DNA from: Thiothrix sp. UBA5583
Lineage (GTDB): Bacteria; Pseudomonadota; Gammaproteobacteria; Thiotrichales; Thiotrichaceae
Direction: 5' to 3'
DNA length: 64,000 bases
Assembly (NCBI GenBank): GCA_002425225.1
Contig: DILV01000031.1
Coordinates: 62,001-126,000, forward strand
Shown: piece by piece, positions 18,299 to 27,080 of the stretch
Layout of the letters: each line of letters begins with the position of its first letter
Numbering within the stretch: the stretch's first letter is position 1
Position numbers and translations under genes: made by a program
Notes under the pieces: generated by a model
Told to the model about the DNA's origin: nothing
The model's database searches: none
Seen by the model: the letters and a program-made list of their open reading frames with translations, nothing else

Positions 18299-18388
18299 GC
18301 GTTTTTTCCTCAAATTCAGAAACCAGGATGATTACATTCTACCTGCCCTAGGAAATAAATAAACGCCAGATTCCTTGCGGGATAGGTT

Positions 18389-18676
18389 TTAACCGGTGCG
18401 ACGGTTGCCTTCGCGTTGTTTCATGGCATCAAATTCATGGCGGTCGATGAAACCATCCAGGTTTTTGTCCACATTGTCAAAAATGCGCCGCGGGTTCAGC
18501 CTGCCGGACACTGGGTTGCGAGTGGCATATTCCTGCCAGGAAATGCGCCCATCCCGGTTATTGTCGAGTTTGACAAAATCCGGGCTGGTGGGTAGCGGCA
18601 TGGTGTGTGCAGCACTACTAAACAACAGAATAATAAATAGCGGTGCAACGAACGGTTTGTTCAGTTGAGTGTTCAT
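18389..18676 (-). CDS. Small exported EF-hand protein
   Basis: A 95-residue protein with a signal peptide and two EF-hand loops: DNNRDGRISWQEY and DKNLDGFIDRHEF. Both have the expected acidic residues at loop positions 1, 3, 5 and 12 or close substitutes, so calcium binding in the periplasm or outside is likely. GGGGGC lies before the ATG at 18676; an in-frame TTG is two codons upstream. It is the first of several small exported products in this stretch. Partner proteins are unknown. Confidence 0.8.
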   Translation of the reverse strand: MNTQLNKPFVAPLFIILLFSSAAHTMPLPTSPDFVKLDNNRDGRISWQEYATRNPVSGRLNPRRIFDNVDKNLDGFIDRHEFDAMKQREGNRRTG

Positions 18677-18845
18677 GTTCAAGCCCCCTGATGAAACAGG
18701 TTGTTATTCATATGACTTATAACGCAGCCCAATGCCTGTTGTTGACAGGATATTGTGTTATTTGCGTTTTTTATTTATGCATAAACAGCATAAGTCTATT
18801 TACATGACGGGGGGATTAATGACCGTCTGTTTCCGCTCGCTAGCT

Positions 18846-19064
18846 TTATTTGCCTGTAGCAAGTTTGCTGTCTGGCACGGCTGTGCTGCCCGGTTTGGGT
18901 GGTACTGGCTGGGTGGGTTGTTCCGCTGTGACTGTTTTGCGGAGTTTCTTCAACTCGTCAGCCAGGGATTCAGAGTCAACCGCGAAAACAGGTTGGCTGC
19001 CAAACATGACCAGCAGCAGGCTGGTGTGGAAAAGGGCGGTACGTGGTTTCATTGGTCGTTCCAT
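18846..19064 (-). CDS. Small exported hypothetical protein
   Basis: A 72-residue product with a signal peptide (KPRTALFHTSLLLVMFG, cleavage after VFA) and a short mature part that starts helical (SESLADELKKLRKTVTAEQ) and ends Pro-rich (PTQPVPPKPGSTAVPD). It follows the 163-residue gene at 19087 by 22 bases on the same strand. No family is known to me. The signal peptide and spacing support a real gene, but the short length leaves doubt. The 169 bases downstream of it (18677-18845) hold no gene; they include a 12-bp palindrome TTTATGCATAAA at 18774. Confidence 0.55.
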   Translation of the reverse strand: MERPMKPRTALFHTSLLLVMFGSQPVFAVDSESLADELKKLRKTVTAEQPTQPVPPKPGSTAVPDSKLATGK

Positions 19065-19086
19065 TGATGAAGATTAATCAACAAGC

Positions 19087-19578
19087 TCACAGATAGAGCT
19101 TTTCCCTAAAAAAGCGTAGCAACAGGCTGCTGGCACAGATGGAATATTCACCGCTGCCCGGTTTGTCCGAACCCTCCCATTGCACCACCATCAAGCCGAA
19201 ATAATCAGCCAGCAGGGGGCGTATGTTGTTGCGTATCTGGTTGCCCCAGTACTGGTGCAGCGCCAGAATTTCCCGCTGTTCTTCCGGGGAGGTGTTTTCC
19301 CGGTTGGGGTTGCCCCCCAACAGGCGGACAAATTCGCCCTGCGACATGGCAGGCTTGCCGGTCAGCGCCCGGAACACCAATACCTGGGTAATGGTCAATC
19401 GTTCCGTGTTCAACAACCAGCGTTTGTTTTTGGCATAGGTGGCGGGGGATTTCCGCCGCTTTTCCAGCAATTCTGGCGAGTTATGTTCCAGAAACGGGAT
19501 GATTTCTGCCCATTGCGCCTGTCGCTGGAGGTCGGCTATCACCCTGCGTAGCATTTCACCGTCGCAGTCCGCTTGCAT
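19087..19578 (-). CDS. Hypothetical cytosolic protein
   Basis: A 163-residue protein without signal peptide or membrane segment. It is rich in charged residues and has a likely helical N-terminus (EMLRRVIADLQRQAQWAEII). The stretch LTITQVLVFRALTGKPAMSQGEFVRLLGG could be a winged-helix-like or other small fold; I cannot name a family. A GGAGAG site lies about 8 bases before the ATG. It is divergent from the DUF4360 genes and heads a two-gene unit with the 72-residue exported protein. Confidence 0.6.
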   Translation of the reverse strand: MQADCDGEMLRRVIADLQRQAQWAEIIPFLEHNSPELLEKRRKSPATYAKNKRWLLNTERLTITQVLVFRALTGKPAMSQGEFVRLLGGNPNRENTSPEEQREILALHQYWGNQIRNNIRPLLADYFGLMVVQWEGSDKPGSGEYSICASSLLLRFFREKLYL

Positions 19579-19624
19579 CTTGTTTGCTCTCCAATTACTC
19601 CCATAAATCGCTAACGCAGTAAAG

Positions 19625-19643
19625 CCTTGTCAGGATGACAAGG
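19625..19643. promoter_or_regulatory. Inverted repeat in the divergent region before the DUF4360 pair
   Basis: CCTTGTCA, three bases, TGACAAGG: a perfect 8-bp dyad in the 216-base divergent intergenic region. A second element at 19730-19746 repeats part of it (TGTCAGGA followed by ACAAGG), and CCTGA-N5-TCAGG overlaps this second copy. Dyad and repeat suggest a protein-binding site rather than a terminator, but no regulator is adjacent. Confidence 0.35.
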
Positions 19644-19794
19644 GTGGTTGATTTTTTAGCCGGTCAGGTTTTACAGGGGTGAAAACCTCGCGTCTGCCAT
19701 CCAGAGGGGCGGGGTATTAACCTGAGCATGTCAGGACAAACAAGGCTGTTTGCCCTCATCCCCCAAACCACATGCTTACGAAGGAGTGATAACG

Positions 19795-20400
19795 ATGAAA
19801 ACGTTCATGTTTGCCAAAATGCTGATGACTGGTGCTGTGCTGGCATTGAGTGTTTCCCATGCGACTGCGGCGGATACCATTTCACTGGGAGCACCCAGTT
19901 ATGGTGGTAATGGTTGCCCTGCCGGTAGTGCTGCTGCCACTGTCAGCCCGGATGGTTCATCCCTGAGCATCCTGTTTGACAGTTATAGTGTGGAAGCCGG
20001 TGGCAGAAACCCCAGCATTGCTCGCAAGAGCTGTAACCTTTCCATACCGGTACATGTGCCCAACGGTTTCAGCATTTCCCTGATCAGTGCGGATTACCGG
20101 GGCTTCGTGGATGTACCGCGTGCAGGCAGTGCGCAACTGGATGCAGAATATTTCTTTGCAGGACGTAGTGGCCCGGCTTTCCGCCACAACTTCCGGGGTG
20201 GGTTCAGCAACACCTACACCAGAACCCATAATCTGGCAGCTACAGCCAATATCTGGTCTGAGTGTGGCAAGGATGTCAACCTGCGGGCTAATACCGGCAT
20301 GATGGTGCGTGCCCCACGCGGTGAAGGTCTGGCAACGGTGGATTCTGCCGACTTCAATGCAGGTATTGTGTACCACATCCGCTACCGTGCTTGCCGCTAA
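19795..20400 (+). CDS. Exported DUF4360 protein, copy 1
   Basis: A 201-residue exported protein: a signal peptide ending in HATAAD, then a DUF4360 domain. Its first strand reads ISLGAPSYGGNGCPAGSAAA, followed by VSPDGSSLSILFDSYSVEAGG, RKSCNLSIPVHVPNGFSISL and SADYRGFVDVP. Conserved Cys residues (GCPAG, KSCNL, SECGKDV, YRACR) suggest disulfides. DUF4360 proteins are known from fungi and bacteria; their role is not known to me. The ATG at 19795 has AAGGAG 8 bases upstream. It is the first of a tandem pair (33-base gap) that are clear paralogs. Confidence 0.85.
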   Translation: MKTFMFAKMLMTGAVLALSVSHATAADTISLGAPSYGGNGCPAGSAAATVSPDGSSLSILFDSYSVEAGGRNPSIARKSCNLSIPVHVPNGFSISLISADYRGFVDVPRAGSAQLDAEYFFAGRSGPAFRHNFRGGFSNTYTRTHNLAATANIWSECGKDVNLRANTGMMVRAPRGEGLATVDSADFNAGIVYHIRYRACR

Positions 20401-20433
20401 TCAGGATATACCAACAAGGATCAGGGAGACCAA

Positions 20434-21201
20434 ATGATGAAACCAACAACCATATCCATTAGCCTGAACCCGGCAGGCAAGTTTACCGGTGCAAGTCTGC
20501 TGCTATTGGCGGCATTGGGTTTTGCCAATCAGGCCAATGCCGCCAGTGTAAGCCTGGGGCAGCCCAGTTATGGCGGTAGCGGCTGTCCTGCCGGTTCTGC
20601 TTCGGCTTCCGTCAGCCCGGATGGTAGCGCCCTCAGCGTGCTGTTCGACAGCTACACGGTGGAAGCCGGGGGTAGCAATCCACGGGTTGCCCGCAAAAGC
20701 TGCAACCTGTCGATTCCGGTGAAAGTGCCTAATGGCATGAGTGTTTCCCTGATCAGTGCGGATTATCGCGGTTTCACGGATCTGCCCGCTGGTGCTGATG
20801 CACGCCTGGATACCGAGTACTTTTTCGGTGGTTCGCGTGGCCCGGCGTTTTCCCATGCCTTCCGGGGCAGGCTCAGCAACACCTATACCCAGCGGCACGG
20901 CTTGCTGGCGGGGGCAGCGGTCTGGTCGGCCTGCGGGGCAGATGTCAACCTACGGGTGAATTCCGGCTTGACGGTCAGTTCAACAGGAACAGCCGCACTG
21001 GCAACGGTGGATTCGGCAGATTTCAGTGCCGGGATGGTTTACCACCTTCAGTACCGCAGTTGCGAGTCACGCCCGGTGCCACCACCAGCGAATAACACAC
21101 CACCTAGTTCCCATGCTCCGGCTTTCCCACCGGGACGGTTCGAGCGTGAACGCTTGCCCCGTATGCCAATGGAGTGGCGTCGCCCACGTCTTGAACGCTA
21201 A
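20434..21201 (+). CDS. Exported DUF4360 protein, copy 2, with Pro/Arg-rich tail
   Basis: A 255-residue paralog of the preceding gene. It shares VSPDGSALSVLFDSYTVEAGG, ARKSCNLSIPVKVPNGMSVS, LISADYRGFTDLP and SACGADVNLRVNSG. Its signal peptide is longer, and it carries an extra C-terminal tail of about 40 residues rich in Pro and Arg (RPVPPPANNTPPSS, then FERERLPRMPMEWRRPRLER). The tail is absent from copy 1 and could bind the envelope or DNA, or simply be a linker. The stop overlaps that of the convergent pseudokinase gene, so no terminator separates them. Confidence 0.85.
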   Translation: MMKPTTISISLNPAGKFTGASLLLLAALGFANQANAASVSLGQPSYGGSGCPAGSASASVSPDGSALSVLFDSYTVEAGGSNPRVARKSCNLSIPVKVPNGMSVSLISADYRGFTDLPAGADARLDTEYFFGGSRGPAFSHAFRGRLSNTYTQRHGLLAGAAVWSACGADVNLRVNSGLTVSSTGTAALATVDSADFSAGMVYHLQYRSCESRPVPPPANNTPPSSHAPAFPPGRFERERLPRMPMEWRRPRLER

Positions 21202-23684
21202 TCAGTTGGGGCATTGCGTGCAGGCGGCAGGTTTTCCTTGATGGCATCCAGTGGCACTTCCATTAGGCCGGGAACATCAGGGGTAAAACTGCCGCCTGTA
21301 TTTTTGCCTGTATCCGCAGGAATATCGAACACGGGTGGTGGCAGGTTAGGTTCGGTGGTTGCCGGTACGGGTGGAGCAGTGTCTTGCACAGGTGCTGGCA
21401 CAGGCTCAGCAGGTGGTGGTGGCACAACTGGAATGTCGATTTGCACTGGTGGCAGGTTGCCTGCATCGTTGGCAGGTACTGGTTGTGGTTCCGCGACCGG
21501 TACGTCAGGTGGCACGGTAACAACTTTGGGTGGAGCCGTGTCGGTCGGAGGTGTGATTGCCGGTTTTTCCGCAGGCTCGGGTGGAACTGGTTCGGGTTTA
21601 GGTTCCGGTCTGGGTTCTGGCTTTGTTTCTGGTTTCGGTGCAGGTTTACTGTCAGCCGCAGGTGCAGTTTCCGGTTTTGTCGGGCGGTTGCTGCTGGCAG
21701 CAGTATCCGGTTTGCTGTCGGTTTTGACAGCAGGTTCCTGACCTGATGGGAAAACACCCATTTGACCGGTATCGCGGTAACGTTTTTCCAGCGACAGTTG
21801 CTGTTCTACCAGATCGTCCAGCAGGTATTTGCCAATCAGTTGCTGACTGTTGTCCAGCAGGCTGCGGGCAGTTTCAGGATTATTCTTGCGCAGGGCACTC
21901 AGCGCCTGATCTTGCTGGGTGCGGGCGATGTCCTTGAGCAGCTTGATGGCTTCCGGGTGATTGGGTTGTTCTTGCAGCAAGGTACTAATATAGGCAACGG
22001 CACTTTCGCTGCGTCCGTCACCTTGCATCAGGTTGCCGTACTGCATGGCATTACGCGCACTATCCAGATAGGTTTGGACTTTTTGTGTGTCACGGTTGCC
22101 CTGTTCGAGCTGGCTTTCCAGCCTTACTTGCCGTTGCAGGCTATCGGTCAGGGCAAGTTCGCTAATCAGCTTGTCAGCATTCAGCAACAGTTTGCGGGCA
22201 TCTTCGGTCTTGCCAGCGGCAAGCAGGATGCTGGCTTCACTGTGCTGGTCATCTACCATACGGGCTGCCAGCTTTTTGGCGGCAGCATTTGCAGGGTCGA
22301 GTGCCAGTATTTTGCGTAACGGTTCAAGGGCGGATGGCTGACCGGGGGCTGGGTTGGTCAGCTTGCCTTGTTGCAAGGCCGTTTCTGCTTCCTGTAACAG
22401 TTTGTTGACTTCCTGGCGGCGAGCTTCGCTATTGGCGACTTCAGCAGCGACAGCTTCGCTGGCTGCTTTGGCGGCGGCATCGGCTGCCAGTTTGTCGGCT
22501 TCTGCTTTGGCAGTAAGCGTGGTTGCTACCCGTGAGCGGGCTTCGTTTTCAGCCGCAAGGCGGGCTGCTTCAGCGTTGACACTGGTTTGATCCAGCGGTG
22601 TGTGGGCAGCGGTTTCACCTATCAGGGATGGGGTGGTCGTCGTGCCACCGGGGGGCAAGGTCGCAGGTGGCAGACCAAGGTTGATGGGCTGGGCTGCTTT
22701 GGGTGGCTCAGCCGTCTGCATGAAACCGCTCAGGACATGGTAGCTGGCGTAAGCCACCACACTGGCAACCGTCAGAGCCGCAGCAGGCAGTAACAGGCGG
22801 GAACGTCTTTTCGGTTGCAAGGCTGATAGCAAGGCGGTCGGTGTCGGCTGGCGGACGCTGCGTTTCAGGTTCATGCCTTGTTGCAGGGGAACCCAAGTTG
22901 CCGGTTTCAGTTTACTGATTACTGACGGTGCAGCGTTGCGCACGGCGGCTTCCAGTGTGGTTTGCCTGCCAAAAGGGGCGTGCCCTTGCAGCAGGTTATA
23001 GGCGATACAGGCCAGTGAGAATGTGTCATCTGCCGAGGTTGGCTGATCGCCAAGTGCGACTTCCGGGCTGATAAAACCGGAGTGAAAGGTCTGGTGGTTG
23101 CCAGTGTGGGCAATAATGCCATTGCTGGCAAGGCGCAGAGCCGTAACAGCCGGTGCATTCAGCAGGCGGCAGCCATCTTCGCCAAACAGGATTGCACCGG
23201 GTTCAAGAAATCCGAATACCCCTTCCGGGCGGTGGTTGCCAACGGTGGCAGACAGCTCCTCAAGAATGCCCATCGCTTGTGCCAGCGGCATCCCCCGGTC
23301 ATCCAGTTCATGCATCCGTTCCGCCAGCAACATGCCCCGGATATTGCTAATGACCAGCCAGCGGGTTCCGTCCGCTTCCCGCCCGTTGTCGGTGATATAC
23401 GGTTGGGATGATACCTCTTTCTGATACGTGGGCAAGACCTGACGCAACGCCTGTTCAAACACGGAATTTTGTGTCAGTGCGGGCAAAACGGTGAAAACCA
23501 GTACGTTACCAGCTTCACAACCGGCAGGTTCCCGTTGCTGGTCACACGCCCACCACAATTTGCCGAGGGCTGTTTCTGCCATGCAACGGCGTAAGCCGTA
23601 GCGTCCGTTACCGATGGAGGAAAGGGTGGATGGGGCTTGTTCCATGTTCATGCTGTTGTCTTCGGAAGGGTGTGCAAAAGGCAT
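21198..23684 (-). CDS. Membrane-anchored pseudokinase with helical repeats and Pro-rich tail
   Basis: An 828-residue protein. Residues 25-290 read as a protein-kinase fold that has lost its active site. The catalytic-loop HRD is FGF (157-159, in GVFGFLEPGAILF), the loop Asn is Ala164, and DFG is NAP (176-178). The later landmarks FISPEVALG and DDTFSLACIAYNLLQGHAPFG survive. One transmembrane helix follows (about 297-320). Then come Ala/Glu-rich coiled-coil segments (370-460), TPR-like helices (450-640) and a tail of Pro-Lys-Glu repeats. The upstream neighbour on the strand is a putative papain-fold hydrolase. A scaffold or sensor role in the envelope is inferred. The start could also be the ATG at residue 12. 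Confidence 0.6.
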   Translation of the reverse strand: MPFAHPSEDNSMNMEQAPSTLSSIGNGRYGLRRCMAETALGKLWWACDQQREPAGCEAGNVLVFTVLPALTQNSVFEQALRQVLPTYQKEVSSQPYITDNGREADGTRWLVISNIRGMLLAERMHELDDRGMPLAQAMGILEELSATVGNHRPEGVFGFLEPGAILFGEDGCRLLNAPAVTALRLASNGIIAHTGNHQTFHSGFISPEVALGDQPTSADDTFSLACIAYNLLQGHAPFGRQTTLEAAVRNAAPSVISKLKPATWVPLQQGMNLKRSVRQPTPTALLSALQPKRRSRLLLPAAALTVASVVAYASYHVLSGFMQTAEPPKAAQPINLGLPPATLPPGGTTTTPSLIGETAAHTPLDQTSVNAEAARLAAENEARSRVATTLTAKAEADKLAADAAAKAASEAVAAEVANSEARRQEVNKLLQEAETALQQGKLTNPAPGQPSALEPLRKILALDPANAAAKKLAARMVDDQHSEASILLAAGKTEDARKLLLNADKLISELALTDSLQRQVRLESQLEQGNRDTQKVQTYLDSARNAMQYGNLMQGDGRSESAVAYISTLLQEQPNHPEAIKLLKDIARTQQDQALSALRKNNPETARSLLDNSQQLIGKYLLDDLVEQQLSLEKRYRDTGQMGVFPSGQEPAVKTDSKPDTAASSNRPTKPETAPAADSKPAPKPETKPEPRPEPKPEPVPPEPAEKPAITPPTDTAPPKVVTVPPDVPVAEPQPVPANDAGNLPPVQIDIPVVPPPPAEPVPAPVQDTAPPVPATTEPNLPPPVFDIPADTGKNTGGSFTPDVPGLMEVPLDAIKENLPPARNAPTD

Positions 23685-23703
23685 ACGCGCAAAGTTCCCG
23701 CAC

Positions 23704-23729
23704 TCAGGCCGCTGGTCAAAACGGCCTGA
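23704..23729. promoter_or_regulatory. Hairpin between the papain-fold-like gene and the pseudokinase gene
   Basis: TCAGGCCG pairs perfectly with CGGCCTGA (8 bp, 10-base loop) in the 101-base gap. Read on the minus strand it lies 20 bases before the pseudokinase start. It could be a partial terminator, an RNA-stability element or an operator. Confidence 0.4.
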
Positions 23730-23785
23730 TTATAGAGGATTTGTGGGATTAGCGCAGGCTAATGTGGATGGGCTGTTTGTTTCTA

Positions 23786-25279
23786 TCAGCGTTTGCGCAA
23801 TACATCTTCATGGAACAGTTGCCCGACTGCTTCCAGCCCAATCAGTTCGTCAGCATCGCCCCGGATGCTCGTCACCATGTGTGGTGGCACGAATGCGCCA
23901 TCGCCTTGTGCCTTGGGGGCAACGATCTGGTGGGCAGCCTGCAATTCCGGCTCAATAGTGGCGCGGAATTCTTGATAGGAACTGTAGTTGCGACGAACTT
24001 TTGCCACCAGTGTGTCAAACAGCATGACCAATTGGGGTGGTGGTGGGTTGGTGCGGCTGAAGCCCAGAGAGTGGAAAATGCCCGGTTTGAGCCACAGCAA
24101 CAGTTCTGCCTGTGCATTGGATACTTCCCAGGTTTCACGCCCGTCACGTGGAATAGCAGTCTTGATGAAATGGTCAATCATGTCAGCAGTATCCCATGGG
24201 TGGAACACCAGCCCGCCACCTGACAGTGGCCTGCCGGGCAGACGGTCTTTCAGGGGGGCAAGCCAAGCCGGGGCAGGTTCCAGTTCCACCAGCCGGTTTT
24301 GCTCGGTGTTCTGCATATAGCCATCAGTGCCGTTGCCGTAATAGTCCAGATGCTGCCCGTTTTTCCAGAAGGTCGCACCTTCATTCAGCATGGCTTGTAC
24401 CTTGAGCCATTTGCCAGCACCGAACAGGGCATCGACCGTGGCCTGATTGAGCGGGGCATTCAGACCGAGGTTGAGGGCAAGGTGCATCCCGGATTCGGAA
24501 CAATACACCTGTTCGGCTTGTCCGTGCAGGGTAGCCAGTGCGGTGCGGCTGCCCAGTACAGCATCCAGCACGTTGCTGCCGAATTCCATCACCTTGGCAT
24601 AGGTGTTGGTCATCAGGTTGTCGTTGCCGTTGTAGTCAGGCGGGAACTTGGTGACTTTCTGGAGCAACATTGCCCAGGTGCGGCAGTTGTTGATATAGGC
24701 TCGCTGTTCTGCCGGAGTAATGCCACCGATGAATTTCACCCGCCACAACAGGGAGGGGTAATCCTTGGGGTTGACGTGCCCTGCCGAATGCTGGTTGGCG
24801 TAACTGCGTGGGCTATCGGTGGCGACCATGCCATCCGCTACCCCGACATAGTTGCGGATGTGGGTAATACTGAACTTGAGCATTTCCAGCCCTTTTTCCT
24901 GATCATGGAAAACGGACTGTACTATCTGGCGGTTGCCGGGGTTATGGTGGGAGGAGCCGATATACCATTCACCCGGCTGGATGAAACGCAACAGATCGCG
25001 TTGCTTGGTTTTCCACACGTTTTGATAGGCAATCAGGCGCAAGTCCTGGTCGTTGTGGATGTGAGTGGGCACTTCCTCCCATTTACCGCCGATCTCAATC
25101 AGTTTGGTGACAAGTGAACGGTTGTTTTTGAGGGTGGCATCTTTCCACAAGGCTTGTGCCGCTGCCGGATTGATGTCGTAGGCAGAAGCAGGCAGCGGGC
25201 GGTCATAGCGCTGTTGCGGGTTTTGCTGAAAATGGGCATTGGCTTGTGCCAGAGTCAGGTCTGCAAGTCGTAAGGCCAT
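23786..25279 (-). CDS. Putative permuted papain-fold (NlpC/P60, YiiX-like) thiol hydrolase
   Basis: A 497-residue protein without signal peptide. I read a circularly permuted NlpC/P60 pattern. His140 sits in SITHIRNYVGVADGMVATDS (the usual H-V-G-I strand). LLWRVKFIGGITPAEQRAY comes next, then Cys260 in QVYCSESGMHLALNLGLN, which looks like the YCSEL motif of YiiX-type enzymes. The N-terminal 100 residues and C-terminal 200 residues are not recognised. Members of this fold cleave peptide, amide or acyl bonds. The call is inference from a short motif order; an unrelated fold is possible. It is divergent from the transglutaminase-like gene, with 178 bases between them for both promoters. Confidence 0.45.
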   Translation of the reverse strand: MALRLADLTLAQANAHFQQNPQQRYDRPLPASAYDINPAAAQALWKDATLKNNRSLVTKLIEIGGKWEEVPTHIHNDQDLRLIAYQNVWKTKQRDLLRFIQPGEWYIGSSHHNPGNRQIVQSVFHDQEKGLEMLKFSITHIRNYVGVADGMVATDSPRSYANQHSAGHVNPKDYPSLLWRVKFIGGITPAEQRAYINNCRTWAMLLQKVTKFPPDYNGNDNLMTNTYAKVMEFGSNVLDAVLGSRTALATLHGQAEQVYCSESGMHLALNLGLNAPLNQATVDALFGAGKWLKVQAMLNEGATFWKNGQHLDYYGNGTDGYMQNTEQNRLVELEPAPAWLAPLKDRLPGRPLSGGGLVFHPWDTADMIDHFIKTAIPRDGRETWEVSNAQAELLLWLKPGIFHSLGFSRTNPPPPQLVMLFDTLVAKVRRNYSSYQEFRATIEPELQAAHQIVAPKAQGDGAFVPPHMVTSIRGDADELIGLEAVGQLFHEDVLRKR

Positions 25280-25457
25280 GAGGTACTCCCCTTTATCATT
25301 GTTGCCATGCTATTGCTATAGACGTTTTCACCATGTTCTGCCAGCGGAAATGACGGCAGAATGTAAATTTATAGTCTAGATTAATCACTGTATGGCTGTT
25401 AGATAATTTTCACAATAGTAGCTTTTATCATCAAGCAATGTTAAGGGGTTAAGTACC

Positions 25458-27050
25458 ATGAATACGTTCAATACCCGCAAAATCAATGCCCATCTGGCGG
25501 CATTCCGCGCCGATCCGGTCAAATCCATGCAGGCCATTCCTCGCAAGTTTGACAGCAGTGGACAAGAAATCATCGCTTCAGGCCCTTTCGGGGTAGAAGA
25601 TGTCAAGGAAACCACCTATAGCCAGGGGCGCGACCAGTTGCGGCAGTCCACCATCAGTAGTGACACTACCCGTGCGGCTTATGCTGCCAATGACAATCCG
25701 CGCAATCTGGTTGATACCTTCAAGCATGAAACCCTGCCAGCCATCGAAACGGCGGGTTTGAAAACGGCACGCCTGAGCGAACAACCCTGGAGTGGTGATT
25801 ACTGGGCAACTGCTCAGGGCAGTCTTGGCAACCGCTACGCCGGATGTATGCCGTATGGCTGGAAGGAAGGTTTTGACTATATCCGTAACCATTCATCCAA
25901 AGTCATCCTCAACAGTGGCAGCGAAGTGTGGGTCAATGAACTGTCACCTGCCGAAAAATACGATGCCTTGGTCGGGGATGCTTCTGAAACCCTGACACGC
26001 ATGTCTTGGCTGAAAGGCAAAGCCTATTTTGAAAAACATGGCGAAGTTCCCGGCTGGTTTGGTATTTGCCACGGCTGGGCGGCGGCTGCCTACATGTTGC
26101 CGCGTGCCAAAAAGAGCGTGAAAGTGGTAACACCCGGCAATATCACTCTGACTTTCTTCCCCTGTGAAATCAAGGCACTGGCATCCTTGTTGTGGGCGGA
26201 ATCAAAACCGGTCACACGTTTTATCGGCGGGCGTTGCAATACGGAAAAACCGGCATTTGATCCGGCAACCGGGCGGGTAATTACCCTGTTCAATCCCTAC
26301 ATCGCCGCAGACATGCCGCCTGATATGCCACCCGATCCATCCGCCCCACCACCCGGCACGGAGGAGGTATCACTGTCCACCGAAAGCTGGAACGAGGAAA
26401 CCGGCGAACCCAATGGCAGAACTGGCGGGCGTCCCACCGAAGCTGGTTGTTTTGACACCAACCCCGGTTCCTGGCATCTGGCGATGGTCAATCAGCTTGG
26501 TGTTGCTAAGCGCAGCATGATCATGGATGCGAGTTTCGACTATCAGGTTTGGAATCAGCCGTTGTTGGGTTATACCTACACCTATTTCAACCCGCAAACT
26601 CTGAAGCAGACTGATGTGCTGAAAGATGCCACGGTCAGCCGCGCAGCGTTCAGCAGCGACATTTTCAAAAAATACCGTAGCTCTGCGGCAGCTTCGTTTG
26701 TAGGCATCATCATGAAAACTACCTACATGGGTGAAAACGGCAACGCGCAGGAGCATGAAGATACCCCGGAAAATGATGCCGTGATTGATGTTTACTACTA
26801 TTACGACCTTGAGCTGGATGCCAGTGGCAAAATCATCGGCGGTGAATGGTATACCAACGCCCATCCCGATTTCCTGTGGACACCGCCCAAGGGTGGGCGA
26901 GCCGTCAGCCGTTACGAAAACCTGTTGAGCGGCGAGTGGAAATCAGGTCAGGCCATGCCGGAAAGCTGGCGAGCTGCTGCGAAAAAAGCCTCGGCAGACC
27001 TGACTCCGTTGGCGGCGGTGGTCGAACATCTGCTCAAATTGGCACAGTAA
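25458..27050 (+). CDS. Transglutaminase-elicitor-like (TGase_elicitor) enzyme
   Basis: A 530-residue protein whose core matches the GP42-type transglutaminase elicitor family: GWFGICHGWAAAAYMLP with Cys204, then SWHLAMVNQLG with His340, then MDASFDYQVWNQP with Asp357. That Cys-His-Asp order is the papain-like transglutaminase triad. A Pro/Glu-rich insert lies at about 283-330. No signal peptide is present, unlike the secreted oomycete elicitor. The N-terminal 110 residues could be a propeptide or binding region. It is 30 bases upstream of the CHAT gene and surely cotranscribed. Possible action: crosslinking or deamidating a cell protein, or modifying a secreted target; not provable from sequence. 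Confidence 0.7.
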   Translation: MNTFNTRKINAHLAAFRADPVKSMQAIPRKFDSSGQEIIASGPFGVEDVKETTYSQGRDQLRQSTISSDTTRAAYAANDNPRNLVDTFKHETLPAIETAGLKTARLSEQPWSGDYWATAQGSLGNRYAGCMPYGWKEGFDYIRNHSSKVILNSGSEVWVNELSPAEKYDALVGDASETLTRMSWLKGKAYFEKHGEVPGWFGICHGWAAAAYMLPRAKKSVKVVTPGNITLTFFPCEIKALASLLWAESKPVTRFIGGRCNTEKPAFDPATGRVITLFNPYIAADMPPDMPPDPSAPPPGTEEVSLSTESWNEETGEPNGRTGGRPTEAGCFDTNPGSWHLAMVNQLGVAKRSMIMDASFDYQVWNQPLLGYTYTYFNPQTLKQTDVLKDATVSRAAFSSDIFKKYRSSAAASFVGIIMKTTYMGENGNAQEHEDTPENDAVIDVYYYYDLELDASGKIIGGEWYTNAHPDFLWTPPKGGRAVSRYENLLSGEWKSGQAMPESWRAAAKKASADLTPLAAVVEHLLKLAQ

Positions 27051-27080
27051 TCACCCAAGGCATCAACAACAGGGCACAAC

